Source: Tubulanus polymorphus (Eukaryota > Nemertea > Palaeonemertea > Tubulaniformes > Tubulanidae). Taken from it: DNA of 64,000 nucleotides. This document shows positions 51,813 through 62,820 of this stretch, in pieces. The number at the start of each line of letters is the position of its first letter. Position 1 is the first letter of the stretch. Below the pieces are notes generated by a model. That model was given only the letters and a program-made list of their open reading frames with translations. It was not told the origin of the DNA and searched no databases. Location of the stretch: contig NC_134029.1 in the NCBI RefSeq assembly GCF_964204645.1, positions 13,008,850 through 13,072,849 of the forward strand, written 5' to 3'. The position numbers and the translations under genes are program-made.

Positions 51813-52464
51813 AAAGAAGTGCAAAAACACGCTTGAACTACTGTAAGATTGGGGTGCGATAACCCTTTAGTGTCAAAAATAGATCAGAGTTTCTGTTTAG
51901 ATGTCTGGTTTAATCACTCTGCAATATATTAGATTCAAAACATATACATTTGAAAACCACCCTCTTAGAAATCGGTTACTATTAAAGAGTAGACACTTAT
52001 AATGGTCACTCTTATAAGTAACCGTTTTGATAAAGGTGACTAATAGTTACTCTCCATTTTTAAATGTATGTTTCTCATAGTCTACCTTTTCTATAATGTA
52101 CACTCTCAAAACCTTACCGTTTAGAAAGTATACTATTTAAAAGTATACGATACAAATCGTACGCTCTAAATACCATATGTTTTACAACCAGAGACTTTCG
52201 AAAACCAACCGTTTCAGAATGTGTACTATTTAAAAGTATACGATACAAATCGTAGACTCTAAAAACCACATGTTTTACAACCAGAGACTTTCGAAAACCA
52301 ACCGTTTAAGAGAGTGTACTATTTGAAAGTGACTATTCTAAAACGTATACTACTGAAAAAATAGCTGATATCATTAATTGCTTATTGTTCTCAAGTGGCA
52401 ACTAAGTAAAAGTAGACGTTTGAGCTCAAAAGAGGGATAGACATGTTCTTGGATTCAGCCTTTC
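51813..52464 (-). repeat. right terminal inverted repeat of the 18.3-kb unit
   Basis: Inverted copy of 34131-34781, carrying the same 93-bp internal duplication around CCAGAGACTTTCGAAAACC. Ends CAGCCTTTC at 52464. Confidence 0.85.
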
Positions 52465-52683
52465 AAGTGTGTCCAGCTAAGCAAATCAACTTTGTCTATG
52501 ACTCCTCCTTTTATAGATATAGTAGTAGTCTAGAAATAAGAATCGGTACATTTTTCTAACAGTTGGTATGTCATTTCTTCAAAAAAACAACTAATTATTA
52601 TCACACCACAGCAAATAAATTATTCACAGTTGTTGAATGGTTTGCCCAATTTAGATTAATTGGTTGACGCTAATTAGTATGAC

Positions 52684-52832
52684 CCAAATAATTGGTAATG
52701 TGTTTGTTCAGGCCAAAGGTCGAGAGGTCGAACGAGTAGAAGAATAATTTCTCGTACGCTCGAATTTATGTTTCTACTCGCTCGACTCAACCTTTGACCT
52801 GAACAAACACATTACCAATTACTCAAATAATT
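52684..52832. repeat. ~125-bp hairpin element flanked by CAAATAATT
   Basis: Arms 52693-52741 and 52771-52817 pair over about 47 bp with few mismatches (GGTAATGTGTTTGTTCAGG at the outer end). CAAATAATT occurs on both outer sides. It abuts the left end of the Polinton-like copy. Confidence 0.7.
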
Positions 52833-52901
52833 TTTTATAAATGAATATTGTATATATGAATAACTTCTAAAATCAATTTTAATAAAAAATTTTATATTAA
52901 A
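52833..52901 (+). promoter_or_regulatory. upstream region of the Polinton-like PolB gene
   Basis: TATAAATGAATAT, a variable middle, TCAATTTTAATAAAAAATTT and then AAAATGG at the start codon. Closely related to the sequence upstream of gene A at 31250-31305 on minus. Confidence 0.5.
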
Positions 52902-55900
52902 ATGGAAGCAAATAAGAAGTACTACTGTCCAACATGTAAAATCAATATAGATAAATCTCAAAAAGCAAGACATAATAAAACTAAAACACATTTAGAAAAA
53001 AAATTGAAATTAGAATATAAAGATGATATATTAGAAACTAAATTAGAAGATTTAATGAATGAAAAAGAAATATATAAATGTGATACATGTAATCAATCAT
53101 TCAGTAACAAAAGATATTATAAAGAACATTTGAAATCTAAAAATCACATTGGAAATATTAATCATGATATTTTAGGTGAAGATTATTTTGATAAAGATAA
53201 TGAGAAGAAACAGAAGTCAATTAAAAGAATAAAAAATAAATTAAAAAATAAAAGACCATACATGGAAGATGTTAGAAATTATATTAATTCATTAGATAAT
53301 AAAAAAGGATATTGAAATAACTGGAGCAGCTAAAAGTTATATAGGACCAGCCGCAATTGAATTTAAATTTTATAAAGGCAAAACATTAGAAGAAAATAAA
53401 AAAAAAACATTTAGAAAATATGAAAAATATTATAAAAACTATTACAGACGTAGAATATCCTCAAATTAGCATATCAGTTAAAGTTACATTTATAAAATCT
53501 GAAGATAATCCAATATATAATATAAATTCCAATTCACAACATATTATCTCAAAACAACATATAGATGATAAATTAAATAAATGTTATAATGAAGTAGAAA
53601 ATAAGATAGAAGAGAAATATTTTGAAGGATCAGGTTTAATATTTGATGAAATAATATTTTTGACTGTACATGTATACAATACAAAATGTAATAAATGAAC
53701 TAAATTAAAACCAATTGATGAAAATAATTTATCATATTATAAAGATGATAATATAAATGCATCAAGTTATATCAAATTACCATTTAAAACTAATGCTGTT
53801 ATAAATGTACAAAATTCTAATGATAAATGTTTTCTATGGATAATGATAAGTTGTTTACACCCAGTTGAAGATTATAATCAAAAAACTTATAGATTAACAC
53901 ATTATAAACCATTTGAAAATAATTATAAGATAGACAATTATCCAGTTAGAATTAAAGATATTCCAAAAATAGAAAAAGATAATAATCTAAAAATAAATGT
54001 ATTCGATTTAATCAAATTACCAAATACAAAGTTAATAATATTAAACGTTATACATTAGTACCTTTGTATTCATCAAAATATTATGATTCAAATGATGTTA
54101 TAGATATATTATATTGTGAGAATCATAATATGTGGATTAAACGTATTGATTTATTTTCTAAATCAGAAAATGATTATACTCGTAAAATATATCTATGTAC
54201 AAAATGTATAATTAAATTCAGTGATGAAAGTGCATTATTAAATCATAAACAATTATGTGATAATCATGATATTGTAAAATGATTTTAATTTTTTAATGAT
54301 TTAGATTTCAAAAAATATGATTACAAAAATAAAGTACCATTTGTAATACATGGAGATTTTGAATCAATCAATAAAGAACTAACTGATCAAGATAGAAAAG
54401 AAATATATAATAAAAGAAAGAAATTAAATTCTAATGAAAATGATTTCTCAGACTCGCCAATAACAAAAAATATTAAAAGAATTAATCAAAGTGCTGCAGC
54501 TTTCGGGTTATATATTAAATCTGATTATCCAGAACTAATCAAAAGTGAATATTATAATTATAGAAATGAAAATGTTATTAATCATTTTTGTGACTTTTTA
54601 ATTGAATATGAAATAAAATTTAGTAAACTATTAAATTCAAATATACAAATTATAATGACAGAAGAAGATAAAGAAGAATTTGAGTTTGCAGATTAATGTT
54701 ATTATTGTGAAAAACTATTTAATTCTAAAGATAAAAAAGTTAGAGATCATGATCATTTGATTGGTAAATCTAAAGGTGCAGCACATGAGAATTGAAACTT
54801 ACAAGCTAAGAAAATCAATTTGATTCCAGTTATATTCCATAATTTATCAGGGAATGATGCTCATTTATTCATCAAACAGTTATGTCACATAATAGAAGAA
54901 ATCAATAGTGAAATAGAAAGATTGAATTCAAATAGATCAAAAGATAAAATACCAACTTATAAATTTAAAATGTTAGCTAAAACATCTGAAAATTATATAT
55001 CTTTCCAATTCGGTTGTTTGAGATTTATAGACTCATGTAGATGTTTAAGTAGTTCATTAGATAATTTATCAAAATCATTAGTTGATGATGAATTAAAAAT
55101 ACTAAAGCAACACTATCCAAATAATGATGATTTCCAATTAATGAGATATAAAGGCGCAATTCCATATTCATTTTATAAGAATCATAATGATTTTAACATA
55201 ACTGAATTATCAAAAGAACAATTCTATGATGAATTAAAAAATGAATATGTTATAGATGGAGTTTATAATAGAACATTGAATATTTGGAATCATTTCAAAA
55301 TAAAAAATCATGGTGAATTAATAGATTTACATTTAAAATCAGATGTATTATTATTAACTGATATATTGGTTACTTCTTCATTGTAGATTTAGAATACCCT
55401 GAACATATTAAATTTAAAATCTAGAAATCTAGCATACTGTCCCGAACAAAAAACTGTAACACATGAAGAATTATCAAATTATAAAAAATTATTATTGATA
55501 CAGAAAAGTTAACGGTAAATCACGAAGATAAATATAATAGTGTAGTACATTATAGAATTTTAAAATTTTATTTGAATCAAGGAATGATTCTAAAAAGTAC
55601 ATAGATATATTTCATTCAGTCAATCTAAATGGTCAGAAAAATATATAGATTTTGATACCAAACAGAGACTAAAGCTAAAAGTGATTTCGAGAAAGATTTT
55701 TTCAAACTAATGAATAATGCATTCTATGGTAAGACTTGTGAAAATATTAGAAATAGAAATGATATTGAGTAATGATATTGAGTAATGGTAAAAGAATAAG
55801 ACATATCCTGAATTTATTGGTAACAGAATGTTTGATGAAAATTTAGCTGCAGTTAAAATGAGGAGAACAAGTATGAAATTTAATAAACCAATTTATGTTG

Positions 55901-56482
55901 GTGCTTCAGTTTTAGAAATATCGAAATTATTAATGTATGAATTCTATTATAACGTATTACAACCTCATTTTGGAGAAAAGCATATAGAAATCTTATATTT
56001 TGATATTGACAGTTACATTTAAAAGATTAAAACTGATAATTTAACAAATGATTTGAAAACATTAAAACATCATTTCGACTTTAGTAACTATCCAAAATGT
56101 CGTGAATTGTTTAACAATGACAATAACAAGGTTCCTGGGAAGTTTAAGGATGAATTAGGTGGTGAGGAAATGATAGAATTTATAGGTATTACATCTAACA
56201 TGTATATATATAAAACTTAAGAACATGAAGGTAAAAAATTGAAAGGAATTACCAAAAGCGTTGTAGAAAAAAATATTCATTTCAAAGATTACATCAATTG
56301 TATATTCAATGAAGAAGTTAGAAAACATAAGATGAAATGTTTAAGATCTGAAGATCACAAGATATATTTTAGACGATGGAATTCATACAGTCGCTTATGG
56401 TTGCAATTTAGATGAATACTTAAAATTTAAAAGAGAAGAAACAAAAGAGAATGAGATTATGAAAAGAATTCTAACATATTAA
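52902..56482 (+). pseudogene. protein-primed DNA polymerase B, Polinton-like (copy B)
   Basis: Start ATG 52902. Residues 1-137 hold two C2H2-like fingers (YYCPTCKINIDKSQKARHNK; YKCDTCNQSFSNKRYYKEHL), then a frameshift in an A-run. Further blocks: SISVKVTFIKSED; DKCFLWIMISCLHP; PVRIKDIPKIEKD; a third Cys/His pair (CTKCIIKF..H..CDNH); ExoI VIHGDFES intact (about 54345); CYYCEKLF, VRDHDHLIGKSKGAAHEN; ExoII-like NLSGNDAHLFI; FIDSCRCLSSSLDNL; YNRTLNIWNHF; LHLKSDVLLLTD. About 240 bp present in copy A (5490-5700) is deleted near 55378. Motif B LMNNAFYGK is kept, motif C is altered to YFDIDS (about 55990). It ends GKFKDELGGEEMIEFIG, KGITKSVVEKNIHFKDY and a stop at 56480. Around ten breaks; not functional. 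In life it would replicate the element by protein priming. Confidence 0.88.
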
Positions 56483-56521
56483 TTGGCTTTAATTCAATTT
56501 TAATAAAAGTATGTATAATAA

Positions 56522-56872
56522 ATGGAGAGTAAACAAGTACACAGTGAGAACAACAAATTATTCTTAAATAGAATTAAAGATACTACAAATGTCAAATCAG
56601 TAGATTATAAATTTAATAAATTAAATGAATTAACAATTCATAAGAAATATTTAATTACAAATATTGAAACAGTTACTTACAAATATGGAGATAAATTAGT
56701 TATTCACTTATATATGAAGGATTAAAAGGAAATGAATATAAATTCAGAACATATTTACCAGATAGATTTCATAGATTATCTAGAGAAGATATTGAAGAAT
56801 TATGTTCAGGTGATTTCTATTTCATATACAAAGGTAAGAATGAAAAAGGGCACCATGATATAGATTTTGAAT
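56522..56872 (+). pseudogene. Polinton-like gene A (copy B), one frameshift
   Basis: Start in TAATAAATGG, below TTCAATTTTAATAAAAG. MESKQVHSENNKLFLNRIKD to GDKLVIHLY, then a one-base frameshift at about 56712; the rest (YKFRTYLPDRFHRLS, CSGDFYFIYKGKN) follows in the next frame to about 56872. The intact homologue is 30896-31249 (minus). Function unknown. Confidence 0.62.
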
Positions 56873-56896
56873 AATATAAAAAAGTATGTAAAATAA

Positions 56897-57448
56897 ATGG
56901 AAGAATTAGAATTAGAATTAAAGTAGAATTAAAAGAATATAGAGAATTTGTTGATTCAAGAAGACTTACAAATTATAAATCTCATAATTTACTAGTACAA
57001 TTAGATAGATAGTTTAAGAATTGTGTTGATTTAAAGTTAGTAAATATAAGTTTATGTAATTCTTTTTATAATATATCGAATAAAAGTCTTGATCATTTAG
57101 CTTTTAGAATTCATGTTAGAAATTTGAATAAATGGTTTCATCTTTATCTAAAACCAGGATTATATAATTAAGAGACTTTAGCGCAGGAAATTAATAGGAG
57201 AGCTCGTTTGAAAATGGGCGCAGGTGCTCGATTTGAAATTAAATTTATAAAAAGTGATTAAAAAAAGTGATAGTCCGAATAAAATAAGAATAAAATTAGT
57301 TAATGAACAACATAGATTTCTCGTAAGAAAACCTTTAGCTAAACTGTTTGGAATTCTCCCAGATAAAGATTATTTAAATATTGAAACTTATACACATATA
57401 ATGCCTTTAACACACTTTTATGAACTGATATTATCTAACATGATATAA
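56897..57448 (+). pseudogene. Polinton-like gene B (copy B)
   Basis: Start in AAATAAATGG. Reads ELKEYREFVDSRRLTNYKSH, LCNSFYNISNKSLDHL, KWFHLYLKPGLYN, then a stop, RRARLKMGAGARFEIKF, another stop, RIKLVNEQHRFLVRKPLAKL and FGILPDKDYLN up to about 57448. Length would be about 180 aa. It lies between gene A and gene C with gaps of about 25 and 110 bp. The GLYN middle and an AKLFGILPDK segment fit a minor structural protein of the virion, by analogy only. Confidence 0.55.
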
Positions 57449-57556
57449 TTAAAACTAATAATGATAATAAATCACATGAAAATACCAAATTAGCTATAAC
57501 TTGTATATAGCAAGGAGGAATATTGTATTTTAAATTTTAATTTTTATAAGATATAA

Positions 57557-58990
57557 ATGGATGTAGAAGGTGGAGGAGCTTATGAAATGCAAGACATGGG
57601 AATTAATAATGATTAATATATTGATGATGATTATAATGAAACTAATATTGATAATGATAATGAAACAGCATATCATTCTAATTTAGCAGATAGTGGTTCT
57701 AAAGCCCAGAGGAATTTGATAGAAGAGCTAAATCAAGAATAAATGCTGAAAATGAAGATCCAGATTTAGTAAAACAAAATTTAGAATATAATGAATATAC
57801 TTATCATTTCAAACCTATATTTGAAAAATCTGGATATAATATAAATGATAGAGGTGCCAGACATTTAGTAAGAGAATTAACATTTTTAGATGGTGAATAT
57901 TATTATCATTTGACAGATGATTATTATATTAATATCACTTATAAAAAACCAAATAAAATATTAGCAGAATCAACTTTGCTTAAGTTAGACCTACTTAGAA
58001 TTAAAAGAATAATTAATAGTAATGAAATAGAAAATGTTTCCGATACAGAAATTATTAAAAATGAAAGATTATTTAAACGAAGAATTAATTAATTTTTTGA
58101 AACAATCATTAATAATTTAGAAACAGAAACAACTTCTGAACAGAATATAACTTCCAAAACTAGTAAACCTAATTCAAGAGGATTTAAAACGGAGTTAATT
58201 TTTCCGAATGGATTAATTGATGCAACAGATCAAGAATTAGAAGATTTAAATATATTTTCTGATAAAGCAATTAGAGAAATTTTTAGTATAAGAAATAAAG
58301 CTGATAAATTAGCGCATGATAAAGTATAAGAGATTTTAAAAATAGAACTTTAGAAAAAGAAAAAACTGATAAAAATAAAGAAATGAATAATTGAAATTAG
58401 ATAGAGATAATAAAGTTATTGAAGAAATTGAATTTAAAAAAAGGAAATGTATATTTAGAAAAAGAAATTGATAATTTAGAATATAACATAGAATTATAGA
58501 AAGAAGAAATTAAATTATTATTAAAATCATATGATTATAATATTAATAGATTAAAAGTTATTTTTAAAGATTTGTTGATAAAAACCAAATTCTGAAATAT
58601 CATTGAAAGATAGAATAAAATTATTATTTAAATTAGAAGGTATCACAATTCTTTCAATTCTAACAGCTGTAACTATGATATTTACAACAATAGGTTTAGC
58701 TATATCAAATTCATTAAAATCTACTCCTACTCTTATTAAACCAGATAAACCTCCAAGACATAATTCTATACAAGATAAAGTTAAAGATGGTTTAAAAAAA
58801 TTAGCAAAATATTTATGGGAATTATCTAAAAAATCTGCTACCGCATTACCCGGAATTATTGCATCAATTGTTAGCTTTGTTTTAAAATCTGCTGGAAATA
58901 TTATTAGTTTTGCTGATGAACATATAATTTTTTTTTTCAATTACAGTTGTAAGTGCAATTATTTTTGGGTTAGGGAATATGATAAAAAAT
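57557..58990 (+). pseudogene. Polinton-like gene C: acidic, coiled-coil, two-TM protein
   Basis: Start in ATATAAATGG (MDVEGGGAYEMQDMG). An acidic Asn/Asp-rich N-terminus is followed by FKPIFEKSGYNIND, HLVRELTFLDGEYYYHLTDD, LDLLRIKRIINS, FKTELIFPNGLID and FSDKAIREIFSI; then a Lys/Glu coiled coil with several stops (58330-58560); then the frame 58603-58990 with hydrophobic segments (ILTAVTMIFTTIGLAI and GIIASIVSFVLKSAGNII) around a helical KKLAKYLWELSKKS stretch. A frameshift near 58930 precedes a last hydrophobic run. It would be about 470 aa. Position just before the capsid gene and the membrane segments suggest a virion protein; function unknown. Confidence 0.55.
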
Positions 58991-59017
58991 AAAAAGTTAA
59001 TTATTTTTCTTAAATAA

Positions 59018-60333
59018 ATGAGTGGGACTTATATAAATCCTTCTAAGAATTCTAGAATATCAAATGCTGTGAAAGAGAGAGATCTCATCATATAATTACT
59101 CATAATCCTTCTAATATTAATACCGATGAAACTTTATATGTTAGAATTCCTCGATTAACACAAAATACTTTTTATGTTCCAAATAGTATTTATTTATCAG
59201 CTGATATAAAAGTAACTGGCCATGATAATAGTTATGTCGTAGATAATGTTCAAAAATATTCAATTAAAAAATTAATTGTAAAAATCGGTCTGGAGACTAT
59301 TTTTTCATTAGATGATTGTAATTTATTCGCACATTATAAAGATTCATGGTTAACAAAAGGAAATAGAAATAATATGATATTTCAAGGCATCCAATCCTTA
59401 AATCAAAATGAATTAAGATCAGACGCTAATGGCGCAATAGAAACTAATGCTGCAGATAATTTGATTAGAAATATTTACGGAAGCAAATATAAGATTCCAT
59501 TAGACTTTGAATTGATAAATAATAATGCGCCTTTATATAAATATGCAATTCAAGGAGATATTATATTCGCAATTACATTTGCTCCTGTTAATGATATTGT
59601 ATTATCAAGTGTAGTTAAAGATATGGGTTATAAATTATCAGATATATGTTTAGAATATGATACAGTAACTGATGAAAATATTGCTAGCATAATTCAAACT
59701 CAATATAAACAAGGATTTTCATTATCATATGATTATATTGATAAATTCAAAACTGTAACTATTAATGCAAATGATAAAATATTTAAAGAGAATTTTAACT
59801 TCCCAAGAAGATCTATTAAAGGTGTATTAATATTTTTTACCATTGCAACATATTCTAATGGCGCAATAAAAGTTGATAATTATTATAATCCTGAAATATC
59901 AAAAGTAGAAATAGCTATCGAAGGTATAGCAAATAAAATATTTTGTCAGGGAATGAGAATGATTGATCAATGGGTAGAAATTAAAAAACATTTTATGAAT
60001 GAAAAAATAAAATCATCTGAAAATTGTAATATTTATCAAATTGATTATTATACCGGTAATAAATATGCATTATGGTTAGATTTTAGAACAACTGAAGATA
60101 ACTTATTACATGGTTCTGGGAAAAAATTACAGAACACTAAAGATGGGATACAATTATTCATGAAAAAGGAAAAAGGAAGTTTAAATTTCAAAATCCACAT
60201 TTATATTATATCTATTTATATTATATCTAATTCTCAATTATATAGTGTTATGTATTTAAATTTTAGTTTTAATAAAAAATTCTATAATAAATGGAAGGAG
60301 GAATATATGAAATACAAACTCCAAGTGAAATGA
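59018..60333 (+). pseudogene. Polinton-like major capsid protein (copy B), stop lost
   Basis: Start in TAAATAAATG at 59018; one frameshift near 59080; then continuous. Motifs in order: ETLYVRIPRLTQNTFYVPN; KIGLETIFSLDDCNLF; MIFQGIQS (59374); KIPLDFELINNNAPLY; DICLEYDTVTDENIAS; RRSIKGVLIFF; YNPEISKVEIAIEGIANKI; QGMRMIDQW; ALWLDFRTTEDNLLHGSG; IQLFMKKEKGSLNFKIHIYI. This is the double jelly-roll capsid family of Polinton/adintovirus-like elements, about 415 aa. The original stop (kept in the inverted copy at 28657-28659) is changed after VMY near 60257, so the frame runs 25 codons further, over the start of gene F at 60291. The best-preserved gene of this copy. Confidence 0.82.
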
Positions 60334-60480
60334 TATCAGATATATATTATATAATACCTTATGAATACAGTATTTTGGAGAATACTTTAATCAATTCAAA
60401 TATAGAATAAGTAAAAAAGATAATAATATTGAAACTGAAATAGAAGATACGAAATAAAATTGAACCTAAGAAAGAAGGTA
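60291..60480 (+). pseudogene. Polinton-like gene F (copy B), short remnant
   Basis: Start in TAATAAATGG with TTTTAGTTTTAATAAAAAAT upstream. MEGGIYEIQTPSEMISD, YEYSILENTLINSN, then stops. The C2H2-like and Asn/Asp repeat part seen at 27910-28340 is missing; a TA microsatellite follows. Confidence 0.5.
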
Positions 60481-60520
60481 TGAAATTGAATCTAATAATA
60501 ATGAAAATATTGATGTTATA

Positions 60521-60523
<3 letters not shown>

Positions 60524-60572
<49 letters not shown>
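60524..60572. repeat. (TA)n microsatellite
   Basis: About 24 TA units between gene F and the convergent integrase. Confidence 0.95.
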
Positions 60573-60574
<2 letters not shown>

Positions 60575-60779
60575 AAGATTTATTATATATATTTGATTCA
60601 GCAATGATAAATCTATGTGTCTTTATTGTCTTTAGTAGTTTAGCAGTTTCAAAAATAAGTCAGTACGAATAAAATAAAGATTTATTCTTTATGTAATAAA
60701 AGTACTAAAATATTTGTTCATATATTGGTTGAAAGTTGTATAAATAATATATATCTTAAAAAGGGGGTTTAAGTATTAA

Positions 60780-60816
60780 GGTATCTAATACGTATCTAAT
60801 ACGTATCTAATACATA
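60780..60816. repeat. 11-bp tandem repeat, three copies
   Basis: GTATCTAATAC repeated three times at the junction of the convergent gene blocks. Confidence 0.85.
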
Positions 60817-60834
60817 AATGCTCAAATTATGATT

Positions 60835-62046
60835 TCATTTTATAAATTTATATTCATAGGGAAATTGAAGCCTCAATAATAATTTGGAACCTTTATTAAT
60901 TTTTAATTCATTCATATATTCATCATGTAAGTCAGTAGGTATAATTTGATTTCCTTCCAATGATTGTTGCATAGATTTTCTATCTTTATCGTACCCTTTA
61001 TATTTCAGTAAAGAATACTTTTTTTCCATTACGAATTTTGTTTTCAATACTTTTTCTATTTTGTATTCTATTTCATCTGGATTTGGTACAAGTGATAATT
61101 CTTGTTCATAAAAATAACCTAATATTTCTTCATCTTTTAAATCTTCTAATTTATAAACAAATGGTTTAGTAAATATTATTTTTTAATATGAATATTTCTT
61201 CAGTAAAACTTAGAGTATATAATAAGTAACCTATAATTAGTAACCTTTATTAAATGTTTTTCGATATTTAGATATTCTAACGTGTTGTCCAATTTTAAAT
61301 TTAGGTTCGCCAAAATCATGTGTAACAAACGCACCATTTAAATTATTCTAAACTATTTCTGAATTATCTTCTTTTCTAGCTTGTATAGGTTTCATATCTA
61401 TAGAACTATGTTTAGAATTATTATAACCTTTCACTAAATCATCTAATACATCGATATATTTATATGTTTCATTAGCAGTGAAATATTTCCACATTCTAGT
61501 TTTCAATGTTTTATTAAATCTTTCTATAATAGATGCTTTTTTATGTGAATGTATTGAAAAATACTTTACATCGTTATCAGATAATAGTTTTTAAAAATGT
61601 TTGTTATAAAATTCCTTACCTTCATCGAATTGTATCTTACCTGGAATAACTTCTTTAAATATATTTTTAAAAGCATTTGTTACTTCTATACCAGTTTTGT
61701 TTTTAATTGGTATACTCCATGCGTATCTACTGAATATATCTATAACATTTAATATCCAGAAATATCCTTTATTTTATTCTTCTAAGTTCTTCATATCAAT
61801 TAAATCTGCTTGCCATTGTTGATCAAAATATGAAACCATAACTTTTCTTGTTAAATAATTTTTATCCATTTTCTTATGGATTTGATATGTTGGTTGATTT
61901 TGTAACCATAATCTAAATTCACTATATTTTATATTACCATTTTCTTTATCAGATTTAATTTTACCCCATAATTCTGAAACGTTAGAATATGATACTTCAC
62001 TTTCTGGGTTATAATATAACTCTCTTAAATATTGTTCTTCTTTCAT
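60835..62046 (-). pseudogene. Polinton-like retroviral-type integrase (copy B), nearly full
   Basis: ATG at 62046 (MKEEQYLRELYYNPES). N-terminal part with YSEFRLWLQNQPTYQIHKKM; rve core with QWQADLIDMKNLEE (first Asp), a stop, NVIDIFSRYAWSIPIKNKTG, IQFDEGKEFYNKHF (second Asp), SDNDVKYFSIHSHKKASIIE then RFNKTLKTRMWKYF (catalytic Glu), SKHSSIDMKPIQARK, stop, FVTHDFGEPKFKIGQHVRIS, KTFNKG, a frameshift, then a chromo-like tail (EYKIEKVLKTKFVM, KKYSLLKYKGYDKDRKS) and RLQFPYEYKFIK with its stop at 60835. Three stops and at least two frameshifts, so inactive. It is antisense to the PolB-capsid block, as in other copies here. It would integrate the element's DNA. Confidence 0.82.
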
Positions 62047-62049
62047 CTT

Positions 62050-62421
62050 ATTTTAATCCATTAATAATAATTTAGATTTAGTTTCAATGACTTTATGATT
62101 TGATTTATTTTCTGGTATGATAGGTTTATTATCATTGGAATCATCTTTATCATCAGATTTGAATTTCGATTTATATATTACACCGGATAATATAATAATT
62201 GTGATTAACCCAATTGTAATATATAAGTAATTATTACTTCCAGCATTAGAAGAATCAGATGGATTATTATTTGAATCAATATCAGATAAAGTCTGTGATT
62301 CATTTATATCAGTTAATTTCTTTTTCTTAGCTTTTTTTAATTCTGAAGATCTTTTACCTAATTCTCATGCCCATTTAATTTGTTTCTCTGATCTAGCCTT
62401 TTTCTTAACTTCATCACTCAT
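62050..62421 (-). pseudogene. Polinton-like gene D (copy B): basic single-TM protein
   Basis: ATG at 62421 in AATAAATG. Basic start (MSDEVKKKARSEKQIKWA), one stop, LGKRSSELKKAKKKK, then NNYLYITIGLITIIILSGVI as a single membrane segment, and an Asn/Asp-rich tail. Overlaps the end of gene E in an ATGAGTGA junction. About 125 aa. Confidence 0.6.
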
Positions 62422-62820
62422 TTATTTTAGTAAATTTTTGTTCTGATTCATTTTATATTTTCTTTATCAAAGTATCGTATTAACTTAGAGTAACATTTTA
62501 TAATACCATCACTAATAGAATCATTTATTCTAGCTAATCTAGCTTCTTCGTATATTTAAAATGTTTGATTACTTTATCTGATAAGTTTTAATTTTTCCGA
62601 TAAACTCTTTAAATTTGCCACCAGCAATTAGTAACTCAAGATGGTGCTTACAATATAAATAGTATTCATAATCAATATTATTATCATTTTGAATACAATT
62701 AGTTGCTACATTATCATTATCTTTTTCAATTTTCGTTGGAATATCCTTATTATCAGTAATGCCCAAGTCATCTAAGGTTTTTTCGATATCAATATTATTC
62801 TTACTCGATATCTTAGACAT
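62414..62820 (-). pseudogene. Polinton-like gene E (copy B)
   Basis: ATG at 62820 in TTAAATG. The frame 62820-62569 reads MSKISSKNNIDIEKTLDDLG, YEYYLYCKHHLELLIAGGKF, then a stop; the remainder to the TGA overlapping gene D is broken and lacks the LGGNMTLIS segment of the other copy, so an internal deletion is likely. Acidic, soluble-looking. Function unknown. Confidence 0.55.

Larger units (their letters stand above)
34127..52468. mobile_element. 18.3-kb unit with long TIRs and a 4-bp AAGT duplication
   Basis: Inverted repeats of about 650 bp lie at 34131-34781 and 51813-52464, ending GAAAGGCTGAATCC and its complement. AAGT occurs immediately outside each end (34127-34130 and 52465-52468), the signature of one integration event. 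Inside: a nested Tnp2/DUF4806 transposon (36736-44119), a small minus-strand multi-exon gene, DUF7869-type nuclease exons, a palindromic MITE and direct repeats. A 4-bp duplication is known for Sola and Chapaev superfamilies; assignment to either is open. Confidence 0.75.

Noticed and set aside
60359-60604. 81-codon minus ORF rich in Ile/Tyr
   Set aside because: Product of the (TA)n microsatellite.
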